Below, one piece after another: positions 44,860-53,866 of a stretch of 64,000 bases of DNA. Made by a program: the position numbers and the translations under genes. How positions within the stretch are numbered: the stretch's first letter is position 1; the number at the start of each line of letters is the position of its first letter. Origin of the DNA: Acrocarpospora catenulata (GTDB lineage Bacteria > Actinomycetota > Actinomycetes > Streptosporangiales > Streptosporangiaceae); assembly GCF_018476525.1 (NCBI RefSeq), contig NZ_JAHCST010000012.1, positions 170,895-234,894 on the forward strand, given 5' to 3'. The notes beneath the pieces were generated by a model. The model saw only the letters and a program-made list of their open reading frames with translations, had not been told where the DNA came from and did not search any database.

Positions 44860-45803
44860 TCTTCCTGTCCCCCGCCTGGCTCTGGTTGTTCGCCGCCCTG
44901 GCCGTGCTGGCCGCCGTCTACGTGGTGCTCCAGTTCACCCGCCGGCGGTACGCGGTGCGCTTCACCAACCTGGCGCTGCTGGCCCTGGTGGCCCCCGAGC
45001 GGCCCGGCTGGCGGCGGCACGTGGCCGCGGCGCTGTTCCTGGTCATGATGAGCCTGCTGGTGCTGGGCGCGGCCCGTCCTGCCGACGCGGTCCGGGTGCC
45101 CAGGGACCGGGCCACCATCATGATCGCGATCGACATCTCGCTGTCCATGGAGGCGGCCGACGTGCCGCCGAGCCGGATGATCGCGGCCAGGCAGGCGGCC
45201 GAGACCTTCGTCCAGGAGCTGCCGGAGCGCTTCAACGTGGGCGTGGTCTCCTTCGCCCGCTCGGCCGCGGTGGCCATCCCGCCCACCACCGACCACGCCG
45301 CCGTGATCAACACCATCCGGAACCTGACCACCCGGCCGGGCACCGCCATCGGCGAGGCCGTCTTCAACTCGCTGGACGCCATCCGCTCCTTCGACCAGCA
45401 GGCCGTCACCGACCCGCCCCCCGCCGCCATCGTGCTGCTGTCCGACGGCGACAACACCTCCGGCCGCTCGGTCAACGAGGCCATCGAGGCCGCGCTGGGC
45501 GCCAAGGTCCCGGTCTCCACGATCGCGTACGGCACGCCGGAGGGCACCGTGGCCATCGACGGCCGCGACGTACAGGTGCCGGTCAACAAACAGACCCTGC
45601 AGTCCCTGGCCGACGGCACCTCAGGCCGCTCCTACACCGCGGAGTCGGGCGCGGAACTCCGCGACGTCTACGACCAGATCGGCACCTCCCTCGGCTACAA
45701 AATCGTCCACCAGGAGATCACCCAACGCTTCATCATCGCCGCCATCCTGGCCGGCGTCCTGGTCTCAGGCGCCGCCCTCGTCCTGGGCACCCGTGTGCCG
45801 TGA
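44856..45803 (+). CDS. Membrane-anchored VWA domain protein
   Basis: A 315-residue protein with an N-terminal aerotolerance-type membrane region (two helices within 1-75, [20 protein letters not shown] and [16 protein letters not shown]). A von Willebrand A domain follows with the metal-adhesion motif DISLSM (Asp93), then TRPGTAIGE and [10 protein letters not shown]. One C-terminal helix ([20 protein letters not shown]) lies near 287-310. The MIDAS is intact. It is the probable substrate or partner of the MoxR ATPase. Confidence 0.93.
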   Translation: MIFLSPAWLWLFAALAVLAAVYVVLQFTRRRYAVRFTNLALLALVAPERPGWRRHVAAALFLVMMSLLVLGAARPADAVRVPRDRATIMIAIDISLSMEAADVPPSRMIAARQAAETFVQELPERFNVGVVSFARSAAVAIPPTTDHAAVINTIRNLTTRPGTAIGEAVFNSLDAIRSFDQQAVTDPPPAAIVLLSDGDNTSGRSVNEAIEAALGAKVPVSTIAYGTPEGTVAIDGRDVQVPVNKQTLQSLADGTSGRSYTAESGAELRDVYDQIGTSLGYKIVHQEITQRFIIAAILAGVLVSGAALVLGTRVP

Positions 45804-45917
45804 CATTGGCCGCGCCTCCGGCACGGCGGCCCGGCTGTGACATTGGGCCCGCCTCCGGCCGGGCCGGCCCGGCAGCGGCCGGGCAAACCTCACATTTGGC
45901 CTAGAAAGCTGATTGCC
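45804..45917. repeat. Interspersed repeat element, copy A (short form)
   Basis: Contains TGTGACATTGGGCCCGCC and, about 45 bases on, CAAACCTCACATTTGGCC followed by TAGAA(A/G)GCTGATTG. Copy B at 60884-61036 carries the same blocks in inverted orientation, with an extra hairpin-rich insert between them. An additional partial copy of the first block (TGACATTGGCCGCGCCTCCGG) stands just before, at 45802-45823. The element fills the gap after the VWA gene. Confidence 0.75.
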
Positions 45918-45972
45918 GGGGAGAGGGCTGGGTGGCCTGGGCGGTGGTCCGGGATTGGTAACGTTGCGGGGC

Positions 45973-46578
45973 GTGAGCAACGGCGGCGCGCACTACTTCC
46001 AGGAGCGGCCCCAGGCCCCCTCGCGGCCCGGGTCGGTCGATCTGGCGCTGCCCGACCTGCACCTGCGCCTGGAGACCGACAGCGGCGTGTTCTCCCCCGA
46101 GCGCGTCGACCTGGGCACCCGCATCCTGCTGGAGTCGGTCCCCCGCCCGCCCGCCACCGGCGACCTGCTCGACCTGGGCTGCGGCTACGGCCCGATCGCG
46201 CTCACCATGGCCGCCCGCGCCCCGGAGGCGACCGTCTGGGCCGTCGACGTCAACCGCCGCTGCCTGGAGCTCACCGCACGCAACGCCACGGCCGCCGCCC
46301 TTGACAAAGTAAGGTCGGTGCACGTGGACGAGGTCCCGCCCGAGCTGCGCTTCCGCGCGATCTGGTCCAACCCGGCCATCCGCATCGGCAAGCCCGCCCT
46401 GCACGCCATGCTCACCCAGTGGCTGGACCGCCTCACCCCCGACGGCGTGGCCTACCTGGTCGTCCAGAAACACCTGGGCTCGGACTCCCTGCAACGCTGG
46501 CTGACCGAACAGGGCTGGACCACCACCCGCCACGCCTCCCGCGCCACCTACCGCATCCTGAAAGTGACCCCGCGATGA
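45973..46578 (+). CDS. Class I SAM-dependent methyltransferase (RsmC-like MTS domain)
   Basis: A 201-residue methyltransferase. Motif I is LLDLGCGYGPIALTMA (about 60-75), motif II VWAVDVNRRCLEL, and motif IV SNPAIRIGK, where RNA guanine-N2 enzymes of this family usually read NPP; the second proline is Ala here. GTG 45973 (VSNGGAHYF) follows TAACGT by eight bases, so a leaderless transcript is likely. It overlaps the next gene (ATGA). Likely an rRNA or tRNA methyltransferase by family. Confidence 0.88.
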   Translation: MSNGGAHYFQERPQAPSRPGSVDLALPDLHLRLETDSGVFSPERVDLGTRILLESVPRPPATGDLLDLGCGYGPIALTMAARAPEATVWAVDVNRRCLELTARNATAAALDKVRSVHVDEVPPELRFRAIWSNPAIRIGKPALHAMLTQWLDRLTPDGVAYLVVQKHLGSDSLQRWLTEQGWTTTRHASRATYRILKVTPR

Positions 46579-47123
46579 GCACCCCCAGCCCGCGCCGCCA
46601 GCTCCGGCCGACCGACGTCAAGCGGCTCAACCGCACCTGGCGACGGAACACCGACGCGCGCCTGGCGCTCATCCTGGAGTCGGTGACCGGCCCCTTCAAC
46701 GTCGGCGGCATCTTCCGCACCGCCGCCGCCTTCGGCGTGGAGACCATCTGGCTGGCCGGCAACGCCACCCCGCCCACCAACCCCAAGGCCCAGAAGACCG
46801 CCCTGGGCACCGACCGCCTGCTCACCTGGCACCCCCCCGTCCCCGCCGCCGAGGCCGTCAAGGCCGCCCACCAGGACGGCTACCGCGTCATCGCCCTGGA
46901 ACTCACCACCGACGCCCTCCCCCTCCACGAATCCCCCCTCACCGGCGACATCTGCATCGCCGTCGGCAACGAGGACCACGGCTGCTCCCCCGCCCTCCTG
47001 GACGCCTGCGACGCCACCACCTACATCCCCCAAACCGGCCGAGTCGGCTCCCTCAACGTCGCCACCGCCACCGCCATCGCCCTGGCCGAATCCCGCCGCC
47101 AGTCGTGGACCAGTTCAGGTTGA
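46575..47123 (+). CDS. TrmH/SpoU-family RNA 2'-O-ribose methyltransferase
   Basis: A 182-residue SPOUT enzyme with the three motifs in order: NVGGIFRTAAAFG (about 39-51), ICIAVGNEDHGCS (about 134) and VGSLNVATATAIAL (about 158-171). The last forms the trefoil-knot cofactor site. N-terminal KRLNRTWRRNTDARL is basic and RNA-contacting. The length fits minimal TrmH-type tRNA Gm18 enzymes. Start ATG 46575 overlaps the previous stop, so both methyltransferases are co-translated. Confidence 0.92.
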   Translation: MSTPSPRRQLRPTDVKRLNRTWRRNTDARLALILESVTGPFNVGGIFRTAAAFGVETIWLAGNATPPTNPKAQKTALGTDRLLTWHPPVPAAEAVKAAHQDGYRVIALELTTDALPLHESPLTGDICIAVGNEDHGCSPALLDACDATTYIPQTGRVGSLNVATATAIALAESRRQSWTSSG

Positions 47124-47141
47124 CCCAAACAAAATTCGTTA

Positions 47142-47151
47142 AGGTTAACCT
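47142..47151. promoter_or_regulatory. Palindrome AGGTTAACCT upstream of the AAA ATPase gene
   Basis: A 10-bp perfect palindrome ten bases before ATG 47161, in an AT-rich window (47126-47160) that stands out in this genome. TTGACC at 47120-47125 could be a -35 box. Candidate autoregulatory or repressor site. Confidence 0.4.
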
Positions 47152-47160
47152 ATACATGTG

Positions 47161-48663
47161 ATGGATCTGGCGAAGCCCGGCACGGTGCTGGACCGTGTCC
47201 ACGAGTGGGAGCTGCTGCGCGGTTTCCTCATCGACCCAGCGCCCCAGCTGCGCCTGGCGATAGTGTCCGGGCGCCGCCGCCACGGCAAGTCCTTCCTGCT
47301 CCAGGCCCTCACCCGGGCCTGCGGCGGCCTCTATCTGACGGCAGTCCAGGAGGAGGGCCGCATCCCGGCCCTGCGCCGGTTCACCGAGGCCATCGCGGCA
47401 CACGCCGGCCTGCCGGCCGGGGCGCTGCAGCTGACCGACTGGCGCGAGGTGCTGACCACCGCCCTGGAGGTGGCCGGACGCACCGGAGGCGCTCCCCTGG
47501 TGGTCGTCGACGAGCTCCCGTACCTGATGCAGCACTCCCCCGAGGTGCCCGGGTTCCTGCAGCTGATCTACGACCAGTCCCAGGCCGGGCAGGGTCCGGG
47601 CGGGCGCATGATCCTGTGCGGATCGGCGATGAGCGTGATGAGCGACCTGCTGACCGGCACCAAACCGCTGCGCGGCCGAGCGGTGGTCGATCTGCGGCTG
47701 GGCGCCTTCGACTTCCGTACCGCGCGGCGGCAGTGGGAGATCGAGGACCCCGCCACCGCGTTCCGGGTGGACGCCGTGGTGGGCGGCGCGCCCGGATACC
47801 GCCCGCTGGCGCCGGGACCGGCTCCCGCCGGGGTGGCGGAGTTCGGGGACTGGGTGTGCCGGACGCTGCTGGATCCGGGCCGCGCCCTGTACACCCGGGT
47901 GGAGGCGGAGTTCCTGCTCCGGGAGGACCCGCGTATCACCCACCGCACGCTCTACTACGACCTGCTGACGGCGGTCAGCGAGGGGGCGAGCACTCCGTCG
48001 AAGATCGGCGCCGTGCTGGAGCGGCCCCGCGCCTCGGTGGTGGCGCCGCTGGAGGTGCTGGAGTCGACCGGGTACCTGCGCAAGAGCCAGGACCTGCTGA
48101 AGGCGCGCAACCCGGTCATCACCGTCATCGATCCGATCATCCGGCTCAACCAGCTGGTCACCCTCCCGTTCGCCGACGAGATCGAGCGGGGCCGGGCCGG
48201 CCGGGTCTGGGCGGCCTCGCAGCCCACCGTCAACTCCAAGATCCTGGGTCCGCACTTCGAGGAGCTGGCCCGGGAATGGACCCGCTCCTTCGGCCAGGAC
48301 GAGACCGGCTCGCGCTGGGGGCTGACCGGGGCCGCCGAAGTCGCCGACCCACGCGCCCGCACCAGGCACGAGGTCGATGTGCTCGCCCTGACCCCCGGTC
48401 AGCGCCCGCAGGCCCCGCGCGCCGGGATCGCCCTGATCGGCGAGGCCAAGGCGACCGTGCGCCCGCGCGGCGCCGCCGACCTGGAACGCCTGGAGCACAT
48501 CCGCGGCCTACTCGCCGAACAGGGACACGACAGCGGCCAGGCCACCCTGGCCCTGTTCTCCCTGCACGGCTTCCACCCCGACCTCCAGCGCACCGCCGCC
48601 GGCCGCCGCGACGTGCTCCTGGTGGGCCTGAACACCCTGTACGGGGACGCGCCCGCCGGCTGA
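47161..48663 (+). CDS. AAA ATPase of the archaeal-ATPase/DUF234 type with C-terminal nuclease-like domain
   Basis: A 500-residue protein. The P-loop is SGRRRHGKSFLLQAL (about 33-47) and Walker B LVVVDELPYLMQ (about 118-129), with sensor region MILCGSAMSVM. A winged-helix middle (STPSKIGAVLERPRASVVAP, LESTGYLRKSQ) follows, and a C-terminal DUF234-like domain (about 345-480) has EVDVLAL and IGEAKAT, spaced like the E/D-x-K core of restriction-endonuclease folds. Relatives occur scattered in archaea and actinobacteria with no settled role. ATG 47161 or GTG 47158. An isolated gene with a distinct AT-rich promoter; transfer is possible. Confidence 0.82.
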   Translation: MDLAKPGTVLDRVHEWELLRGFLIDPAPQLRLAIVSGRRRHGKSFLLQALTRACGGLYLTAVQEEGRIPALRRFTEAIAAHAGLPAGALQLTDWREVLTTALEVAGRTGGAPLVVVDELPYLMQHSPEVPGFLQLIYDQSQAGQGPGGRMILCGSAMSVMSDLLTGTKPLRGRAVVDLRLGAFDFRTARRQWEIEDPATAFRVDAVVGGAPGYRPLAPGPAPAGVAEFGDWVCRTLLDPGRALYTRVEAEFLLREDPRITHRTLYYDLLTAVSEGASTPSKIGAVLERPRASVVAPLEVLESTGYLRKSQDLLKARNPVITVIDPIIRLNQLVTLPFADEIERGRAGRVWAASQPTVNSKILGPHFEELAREWTRSFGQDETGSRWGLTGAAEVADPRARTRHEVDVLALTPGQRPQAPRAGIALIGEAKATVRPRGAADLERLEHIRGLLAEQGHDSGQATLALFSLHGFHPDLQRTAAGRRDVLLVGLNTLYGDAPAG

Positions 48664-48802
48664 TCCGGTCGGCCGACGCTCGTCGCGATTCGTCCAGGAC
48701 GCCTGGGCTTCACCGGATGGTCGTTCGGTGATCACCGGTTGGGCGGGGTTGGGCGTTTACAGTCCGGGCGGGCTCAAGGTCAGGCCAGGCGAAAGGAACG
48801 CG

Positions 48803-50197
48803 ATGGTTCGGCGTGGGAGTGTGCTGGCGGTTGTGGCGGCGTTGGGGTTGGGGGTGTGCCTGTCCGTAGGGGTGGCCAGTGCGGCCACCAGTACCTTCGG
48901 TCCGGTCGCGGACACGTACGTGGACAACAGCGCGACGGGGACCAACTACGGGACCTCGGGGCAGTTGGGGGCGGACAACTCGCCGGTGAAGCGGATCTTT
49001 CTGCGGTTCACCGTGTCGGGGGTGTCGGGGACGATCAGTTCGGTGAAGCTGCGGCTGCACACCGACGACGTGGCCGGGTCGGAGAGCAGCAGCGGCGGCA
49101 CGTTCCGGGGGATGAGCTCGACCACCTGGTCGGAGACGTCCACCACCTGGAACAACCAGCCGGCCGTGGACGGGCCCACGCTGGGCTCGATCGGGTCGGT
49201 GGCCCGCAACGCCTGGTACGAGGTGGACGTGACCTCGTACGTGACGGGCAACGGCACCTACAGCATCGCCGTCACCTCGGCCAGCACCGACGGGGTGGAC
49301 TACGACTCGCGGGAGAGCGGCGCCTCGACCGCCCCGCAGCTGGTGGTGACCACCGGCACGACCCCCAGCCCGTCGCCAAGCCCGAGCCCGTCCCCGGGCG
49401 GCGACCCGGTGCTGGTGGGCGCCGGTGACATCGCCACCTCCGGGTCCGGCGACACCGCGACGGCGGCGCTGCTGGACGGCATCCCCGGCACGGTCTTCAC
49501 CCTCGGCGACAACGTGTACGACAACGGCACCGCCGCCGAGTTCAACAGCTACTACCACCCGACCTGGGGCCGGCACAAGGCGCGTACCCGGCCGGTGGCG
49601 GGCAACCACGACTACAACACCTCGGGCGCGACCGGCTACTACGGCTACTTCGGCTCGGCCGCCGGCGACCCGACCAAGGGCTACTACTCCTACGACCTGG
49701 GCAGCAACTGGCATGTGATCGTGCTCAACTCCAACTGCTCGGCGGTCCCCTGCGGCACCACCTCGGCGCAGGTCACCTGGCTGCGCGCCGACCTGGCCGC
49801 CAACACCCGGCCGTGCACGGTCGCCATGTGGCACCACCCGCGCTACACCTCGGGCGCCAACCACGCCCCCAACAGCTCGGTGGCGCCGTTCGTGCAGGCC
49901 CTGTACGACGCCAACGCCGACCTGATCCTGACCGGCCACAACCACCAGTACGAGCGGTTCGCCCCCATCAACCCGGCCAACCAGCTGGACACCGCCCGCG
50001 GCATCCGCCACATCGTGGCCGGCATGGGCGGCGCCGGCCACTACGGCTTCGGCACCATCCTGCCCAACAGCGAGGCCCGCAACAGCGACACCCACGGCGT
50101 GCTCAAGCTGACCCTGCACCCCAACTCCTACAGCTGGCAGTTCGTGCCGGAGGCGGGCAGGACCTACGCCGACAGCGGCACCACCGCCTGCCACTGA
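48803..50197 (+). CDS. Secreted metallophosphoesterase with DNRLRE/CBM96-like N-terminal domain
   Basis: A 464-residue exported protein. A signal peptide (1-28, ending ASAAT) leads into a DNRLRE beta-sandwich (about 29-190, DTYVDNSATGTNYG, RIFLRFTV, STTWNNQP), then an Ser-Pro linker and a calcineurin-like phosphoesterase. Metal motifs are GAGDIA, LGDNVYDNG, AGNHDY, MWHHPRY and TGHNHQYER, so both metals can bind. Known relatives are secreted purple-acid-type phosphatases; phosphate scavenging is plausible. ATG 48803 has AAAGGAA upstream. Confidence 0.92.
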   Translation: MVRRGSVLAVVAALGLGVCLSVGVASAATSTFGPVADTYVDNSATGTNYGTSGQLGADNSPVKRIFLRFTVSGVSGTISSVKLRLHTDDVAGSESSSGGTFRGMSSTTWSETSTTWNNQPAVDGPTLGSIGSVARNAWYEVDVTSYVTGNGTYSIAVTSASTDGVDYDSRESGASTAPQLVVTTGTTPSPSPSPSPSPGGDPVLVGAGDIATSGSGDTATAALLDGIPGTVFTLGDNVYDNGTAAEFNSYYHPTWGRHKARTRPVAGNHDYNTSGATGYYGYFGSAAGDPTKGYYSYDLGSNWHVIVLNSNCSAVPCGTTSAQVTWLRADLAANTRPCTVAMWHHPRYTSGANHAPNSSVAPFVQALYDANADLILTGHNHQYERFAPINPANQLDTARGIRHIVAGMGGAGHYGFGTILPNSEARNSDTHGVLKLTLHPNSYSWQFVPEAGRTYADSGTTACH

Positions 50198-50202
50198 CGC
50201 GC

Positions 50203-51402
50203 GTGTACCTGTCCACTCTGGACCGCACCCGTGCCGCCGGCGGATCCCTGCGGACCGTCGGCGGCACGGTGTACGCGCTGGGCGCGGTCAGTCTGGCCAC
50301 CGACGTCTCCGCGGAGATGGTGACCGCGATCCTGCCCCTGTACCTGGTGGTCGGCCTGCAGTTCAGCCCGGCCGCGTACGGGCTGATCGACGGCCTCTAC
50401 ACCGGCGCGACGGTGCTGCTGCGGCTGGCCGGCGGGCACGTGGCCGACCGGATCGGCCGCCACAAGGCGGTGGCCGGGGCCGGGTACGGCCTGTCGGCGC
50501 TGGCCAAGCTGGGCCTGCTGGCGGCGGGCGCGTCCGGCCCGCTGATCGGTCTGGCCATCACGGCCGACCGGGCCGGCAAGGGCCTGCGCACCGCGCCGCG
50601 GGACGCGCTGATCACCCTGACCACCCCGCCGGAACGGCTCGGCCTGGCCTTCGGGGTGCACCGCACCATGGACGCCACCGGCGCGTTCCTGGGCCCGCTG
50701 GCCGCGCTGGGCGTGCTGCTGCTGGCCGGGGGCGCGTTCGGGCCGGTCTTCGTGGCCAGCTTCTGCGTGGCCCTGCTCGGCCTGCTCATCCTGGCGCTGT
50801 TCGTCCAGGACGTCCCCCCGGTACGGCGGGAGCGCGCGACACTGCCGTGGCGGGCGGTGGCCCGGACCCGGCTGCTGCCGGCGGCCTGCCTGCTGGGCCT
50901 GGTCACCATCGGCGACGGCTTCGTCTACCTGCTGCTGCAGCGGCAGAGCGGCCTGGGCCTGGGCTGGTTCCCGCTGCTGGCGGTGGCCACCAGCCTGGTC
51001 TACCTGCTGCTGGCCGTGCCGCTCGGCCGCCTGGCCGACCGGTACGGCAAGGTCAGGATCATGGTGGGCGGCCACGGCGCGCTGGTGGCGGTCTACCTGC
51101 TGCTGGCCGCGCCGCTGGGCGGCTGGGCGCCGCTGGTGCTGGTCCCCGTCCTGTACGGGGTGTTCTACGCGGCCACCGACGGGGTGCTGATGGCGCTGGC
51201 GGGCACGGTGTTCCCGCCGGAGCTGCGGGCCACCGGCCTGGCGCTGGTCCAGAGCGGCCAGGCGCTCTGTTATGTCGTCTCCTCGGTCCTGTTCGGCCTG
51301 GCCTGGCAGGCGTGGGGGCCGCGCCCCGCCCTGCTGGCCGCCGCCGCGACCGCCGTCCCGGTCATGGCCGGGGCCGTGTACCTGCTGATGAGGAAGCCAT
51401 GA
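50203..51402 (+). CDS. MFS transporter
   Basis: A 399-residue twelve-helix carrier. Motif A-like loop GGHVADRIGRHKAV after helix 2, DRAGKGLRTAPRDALI after helix 4, and PLGRLADRYGKVRIM in the second half. ATDVSAEMVTAILPLYLV in helix 1 marks the branch often annotated as phosphate-starvation or drug-like MFS proteins. GTG 50203 is five bases after the phosphoesterase stop and the end overlaps the next gene (ATGA), so all three are probably one operon. Substrate unknown. Confidence 0.9.
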   Translation: MYLSTLDRTRAAGGSLRTVGGTVYALGAVSLATDVSAEMVTAILPLYLVVGLQFSPAAYGLIDGLYTGATVLLRLAGGHVADRIGRHKAVAGAGYGLSALAKLGLLAAGASGPLIGLAITADRAGKGLRTAPRDALITLTTPPERLGLAFGVHRTMDATGAFLGPLAALGVLLLAGGAFGPVFVASFCVALLGLLILALFVQDVPPVRRERATLPWRAVARTRLLPAACLLGLVTIGDGFVYLLLQRQSGLGLGWFPLLAVATSLVYLLLAVPLGRLADRYGKVRIMVGGHGALVAVYLLLAAPLGGWAPLVLVPVLYGVFYAATDGVLMALAGTVFPPELRATGLALVQSGQALCYVVSSVLFGLAWQAWGPRPALLAAAATAVPVMAGAVYLLMRKP

Positions 51403-52358
51403 ACTCGCTCCGGCGGCGGTTGCTGCTGACCATCGGGGCCGCCGTACTGCTGGCCGTGGTCGCGGTCGGCTACGCGGTGCTGGCCCCCGACCACCGGACC
51501 CCCGCCTCGGCGGCCCCCGTCCAGGACGGGCCCACCCTCCAGGTGCTCAGTAACGGGCTGCTGTCCACGGTCGCCAGGGCCGATCCCGGCGGCCCGCGCG
51601 AGGTCACCGGGGTGCGCTGCGACCGCGCCTACCGGGCGGGCGGGACGGTGGCCTGTCTGACCCCGGTGGGCGCGCTCACCGCCACCGGCCTGGTGGTGAT
51701 GGACGAGCGGCTGGCGGCCCGGCGTACGGTCCCGCTGACCGGGTTCCCCAACCGGCTGCGGGTCTCGGCCAGCGGGCGGATGGTGGCCTGGACGCTGTTC
51801 ATCGACGGCCACTCCTACGCCGCCGCCGGCTTCTCCACCCGTACCGGCATCCTGGACACCCGCACCGGGCGGCTGGTGCACTCGCTGGAGGAGTTCGCGA
51901 TCACGCTGGACGGCAGGGCGTACCGGAACGCGGACGTGAACTTCTGGGGGGTGACCTTCGCCGCCGACGACAACCGGTTCTACGCCACGCTGTCCACCGG
52001 GGGCCGCCGCCACCTGGTGGCGGGGGATTTCCGGGCCGGGAAGGTGTGGACGCTGCGGGCGGGGGTGGAGTGCCCGTCGCTGTCGCCGGACGGCACGCGC
52101 ATCGCCTACAAGGCGGCGGTGAACGGCGACCCCGGGCAGGGCTGGCGGCTGGCGGTGCTGGACCTGGCCGCCGGGACGACGGTGCCGCTGGCCGGGACCG
52201 CGAGCGTGGACGACCAGCCGGACTGGCTGGACGATCGCACGGTGGTCTACACGGTGCAGACCGGGGACGGCACCAACAACGTCTGGTCGGTCCCGGCGGA
52301 CGGAACGGGCGGCCCCCGCCTGCTGGTTCCCGGCGCCAGCTCCCCCGCGAGCAGGTGA
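51399..52358 (+). CDS. Membrane-anchored TolB-like beta-propeller protein
   Basis: A 319-residue protein with a basic N-terminus and one hydrophobic helix (about 8-28, LLTIGAAVLLAVVAVGYAVL) that anchors it outside. Repeats of TolB/WD40-like type follow: LSPDGTRIAYKA, VDDQPDWLDDRTVVYTVQTG and NNVWSVPADGTGGPRLL. No catalytic motif is seen; such proteins scaffold or sense. Overlap with the MFS gene and a hairpin just after the stop mark it as the last gene of the operon. Confidence 0.85.
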   Translation: MNSLRRRLLLTIGAAVLLAVVAVGYAVLAPDHRTPASAAPVQDGPTLQVLSNGLLSTVARADPGGPREVTGVRCDRAYRAGGTVACLTPVGALTATGLVVMDERLAARRTVPLTGFPNRLRVSASGRMVAWTLFIDGHSYAAAGFSTRTGILDTRTGRLVHSLEEFAITLDGRAYRNADVNFWGVTFAADDNRFYATLSTGGRRHLVAGDFRAGKVWTLRAGVECPSLSPDGTRIAYKAAVNGDPGQGWRLAVLDLAAGTTVPLAGTASVDDQPDWLDDRTVVYTVQTGDGTNNVWSVPADGTGGPRLLVPGASSPASR

Positions 52359-52363
52359 TTCAA

Positions 52364-52383
52364 GCCGGCCGCAACCGGCCGGT
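52364..52383 (+). terminator. Short GC hairpin after the propeller gene
   Basis: CCGGCCG (52365-52371) pairs with CGGCCGG (52376-52382) across the loop CAAC, six bases past the stop. No U-run follows, as is common in actinobacteria. Likely ends the 48803-52358 operon. Confidence 0.55.
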
Positions 52384-52438
52384 AAGGCGATCCGGGTCGA
52401 ATGACGCCAACAGAACATTAATCGGGGGAGCCGACAAG

Positions 52439-53008
52439 ATGAGCCGCAATCCGTTCGACAACCGTCCACCGCGCGGTCCACGCCCCATCGGCGCCGCGCG
52501 GGGGCGGACGCTGCGCACCCGGGTGGGGGACACCGAGGTGCTGACCCGGCCGATGCTGACCGCGGACGCCGGGGCGGTCCGCGAGATGCACGGCCGCTGC
52601 TCGCCGGAGTCGCTGCGGTCCCGCTACTTCGGGCCCAAGCCGCGGCTGAACGAGACCGTGATGAGCCTGTTCACCAGCGCCACCCGCGGCCTGACCCTGG
52701 TCAGCGTGGCCGACGGGCAGGTGGTCGCGATGAGCCACCTGATGGACCTGGCCCCCGGGGAGGCCGAGCTGGCGTTCCTGATCGAGGACGCCTGGCAGGG
52801 CCGGGGCCTGGGCCGGGCGCTGCTGGACCACCTGGTACGGCTGGCCCCCGGACGCCAGATCTCGGTGCTGTCGGCCACCGTCTACGCCGCCAACCGGCGC
52901 ATGCTCGGACTCCTGACGGGCGCGGGCGCCGTACTCCCCCGGGCCGCCGGCGGGATCGTCGACGTACGGCTGCCGCTCGGCGCCCCCACGGCGGAAATGT
53001 TGACCTAA
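52439..53008 (+). CDS. GNAT-family N-acetyltransferase
   Basis: A 189-residue protein with a basic disordered head (about 1-30), then a GNAT core: VGDTEVLTRPMLTADAGAVR, LIEDAWQGRGLGRALLDHLV (the acetyl-CoA P-loop with Q-G-R-G-L-G) and YAANRRMLGLLTGAGA. ATG 52439 has GGGGGAG nine bases upstream. Some actinobacterial GNATs of this style sit beside cyclic-nucleotide sensors; none is present here. Substrate unknown. Confidence 0.88.
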   Translation: MSRNPFDNRPPRGPRPIGAARGRTLRTRVGDTEVLTRPMLTADAGAVREMHGRCSPESLRSRYFGPKPRLNETVMSLFTSATRGLTLVSVADGQVVAMSHLMDLAPGEAELAFLIEDAWQGRGLGRALLDHLVRLAPGRQISVLSATVYAANRRMLGLLTGAGAVLPRAAGGIVDVRLPLGAPTAEMLT

Positions 53009-53062
53009 ATGTTCATGTTCGCTCGCTGACGCGGCCCCCGTCCAGGCGGGATACTCCGACTC

Positions 53063-53860
53063 GTGCCGCGCCGTTTCGCGTTCCTCGACCATCCCGGGCC
53101 GCTGGCCTTCGCCCACCGGGGCGGCGCCGCCGAGGGCCGCGAGAACACCATGGCCGCCTTCGCCAGGGCCGTCGACCTCGGCTACACCTATCTGGAGACC
53201 GACGCGCACGCCACCGCCGACGGCGTGCTGGTGGCCTTCCACGACCACACCCTGGACCGGGTGACCGACCGCGGCGGCCGCGTCTCGGAGCTGCCCTACC
53301 GGGAGGTGGCCAGGGCCCGCATCGGCGGCGTGCACGAGATCCCGCTGCTGGAGGACCTGCTGGCCACCTGGCCGGACGTGCGGGTCAACATCGACGTCAA
53401 GGAGTCCCCGGCGATCGAGCCGCTGGCCCGGGCCATCCGGCGCACCGGCGCGCAGGACCGGGTCTGCCTGACCAGTTTCTCCGACGCGCGGCTGGCCAGG
53501 GCCCGGCACGCGGTCGGCCCTGGCGTCTGCTCGGCGCTGGGCCCGCGCGGGGTGGCCGCGCTGCGCGCCGCCTCCCTCGGCTCCGGGTACGGCCGGCTGC
53601 TCACCGGCCTGGCCCGGGCGGGCGTGCCCTGCGCCCAGGTGCCCATGGGGGTGCGCGGCCTGCCCATCATCACCCGGGCCTTCGTGCACACCGCCCACGC
53701 CATCGGCATGCAGGTGCACGTGTGGACCATCGACCGCCCCGCCACCATGGAACGCCTGCTCGACCTCGGCGTCGACGGGATCATGACCGACAACATCACC
53801 GGCCTGCGCGAGGTGCTGCTCGCGCGGGGCCAGTGGCACCCCCGGCAGGACATCAGGTAG
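53063..53860 (+). CDS. Glycerophosphodiester phosphodiesterase
   Basis: Hydrolyses glycerophosphodiesters to glycerol 3-phosphate and an alcohol. The 265-residue TIM barrel shows FAHRGG (His18), RENTM (Glu27), ETDAHATADG, VAFHDHTLDR with the second catalytic histidine, VNIDVKE and VHVWTIDRP. No signal peptide is present, so it is cytoplasmic. GTG 53063 follows TACTCC closely and may be leaderless. It is six bases before the next gene. Confidence 0.94.
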   Translation: MPRRFAFLDHPGPLAFAHRGGAAEGRENTMAAFARAVDLGYTYLETDAHATADGVLVAFHDHTLDRVTDRGGRVSELPYREVARARIGGVHEIPLLEDLLATWPDVRVNIDVKESPAIEPLARAIRRTGAQDRVCLTSFSDARLARARHAVGPGVCSALGPRGVAALRAASLGSGYGRLLTGLARAGVPCAQVPMGVRGLPIITRAFVHTAHAIGMQVHVWTIDRPATMERLLDLGVDGIMTDNITGLREVLLARGQWHPRQDIR

Positions 53861-53866
53861 GAGATC

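Noticed and set aside
46305..46316. GACAAAGTAAGG resembling the TAC-N3-GTA motif
   Set aside because: Lies inside the methyltransferase coding region and lacks the TAC half; likely chance.
49360..49405. Short Ser-Pro coding repeat as a possible CRISPR-like array
   Set aside because: Units are contiguous codon repeats without spacers, encoding a linker in the secreted phosphoesterase.
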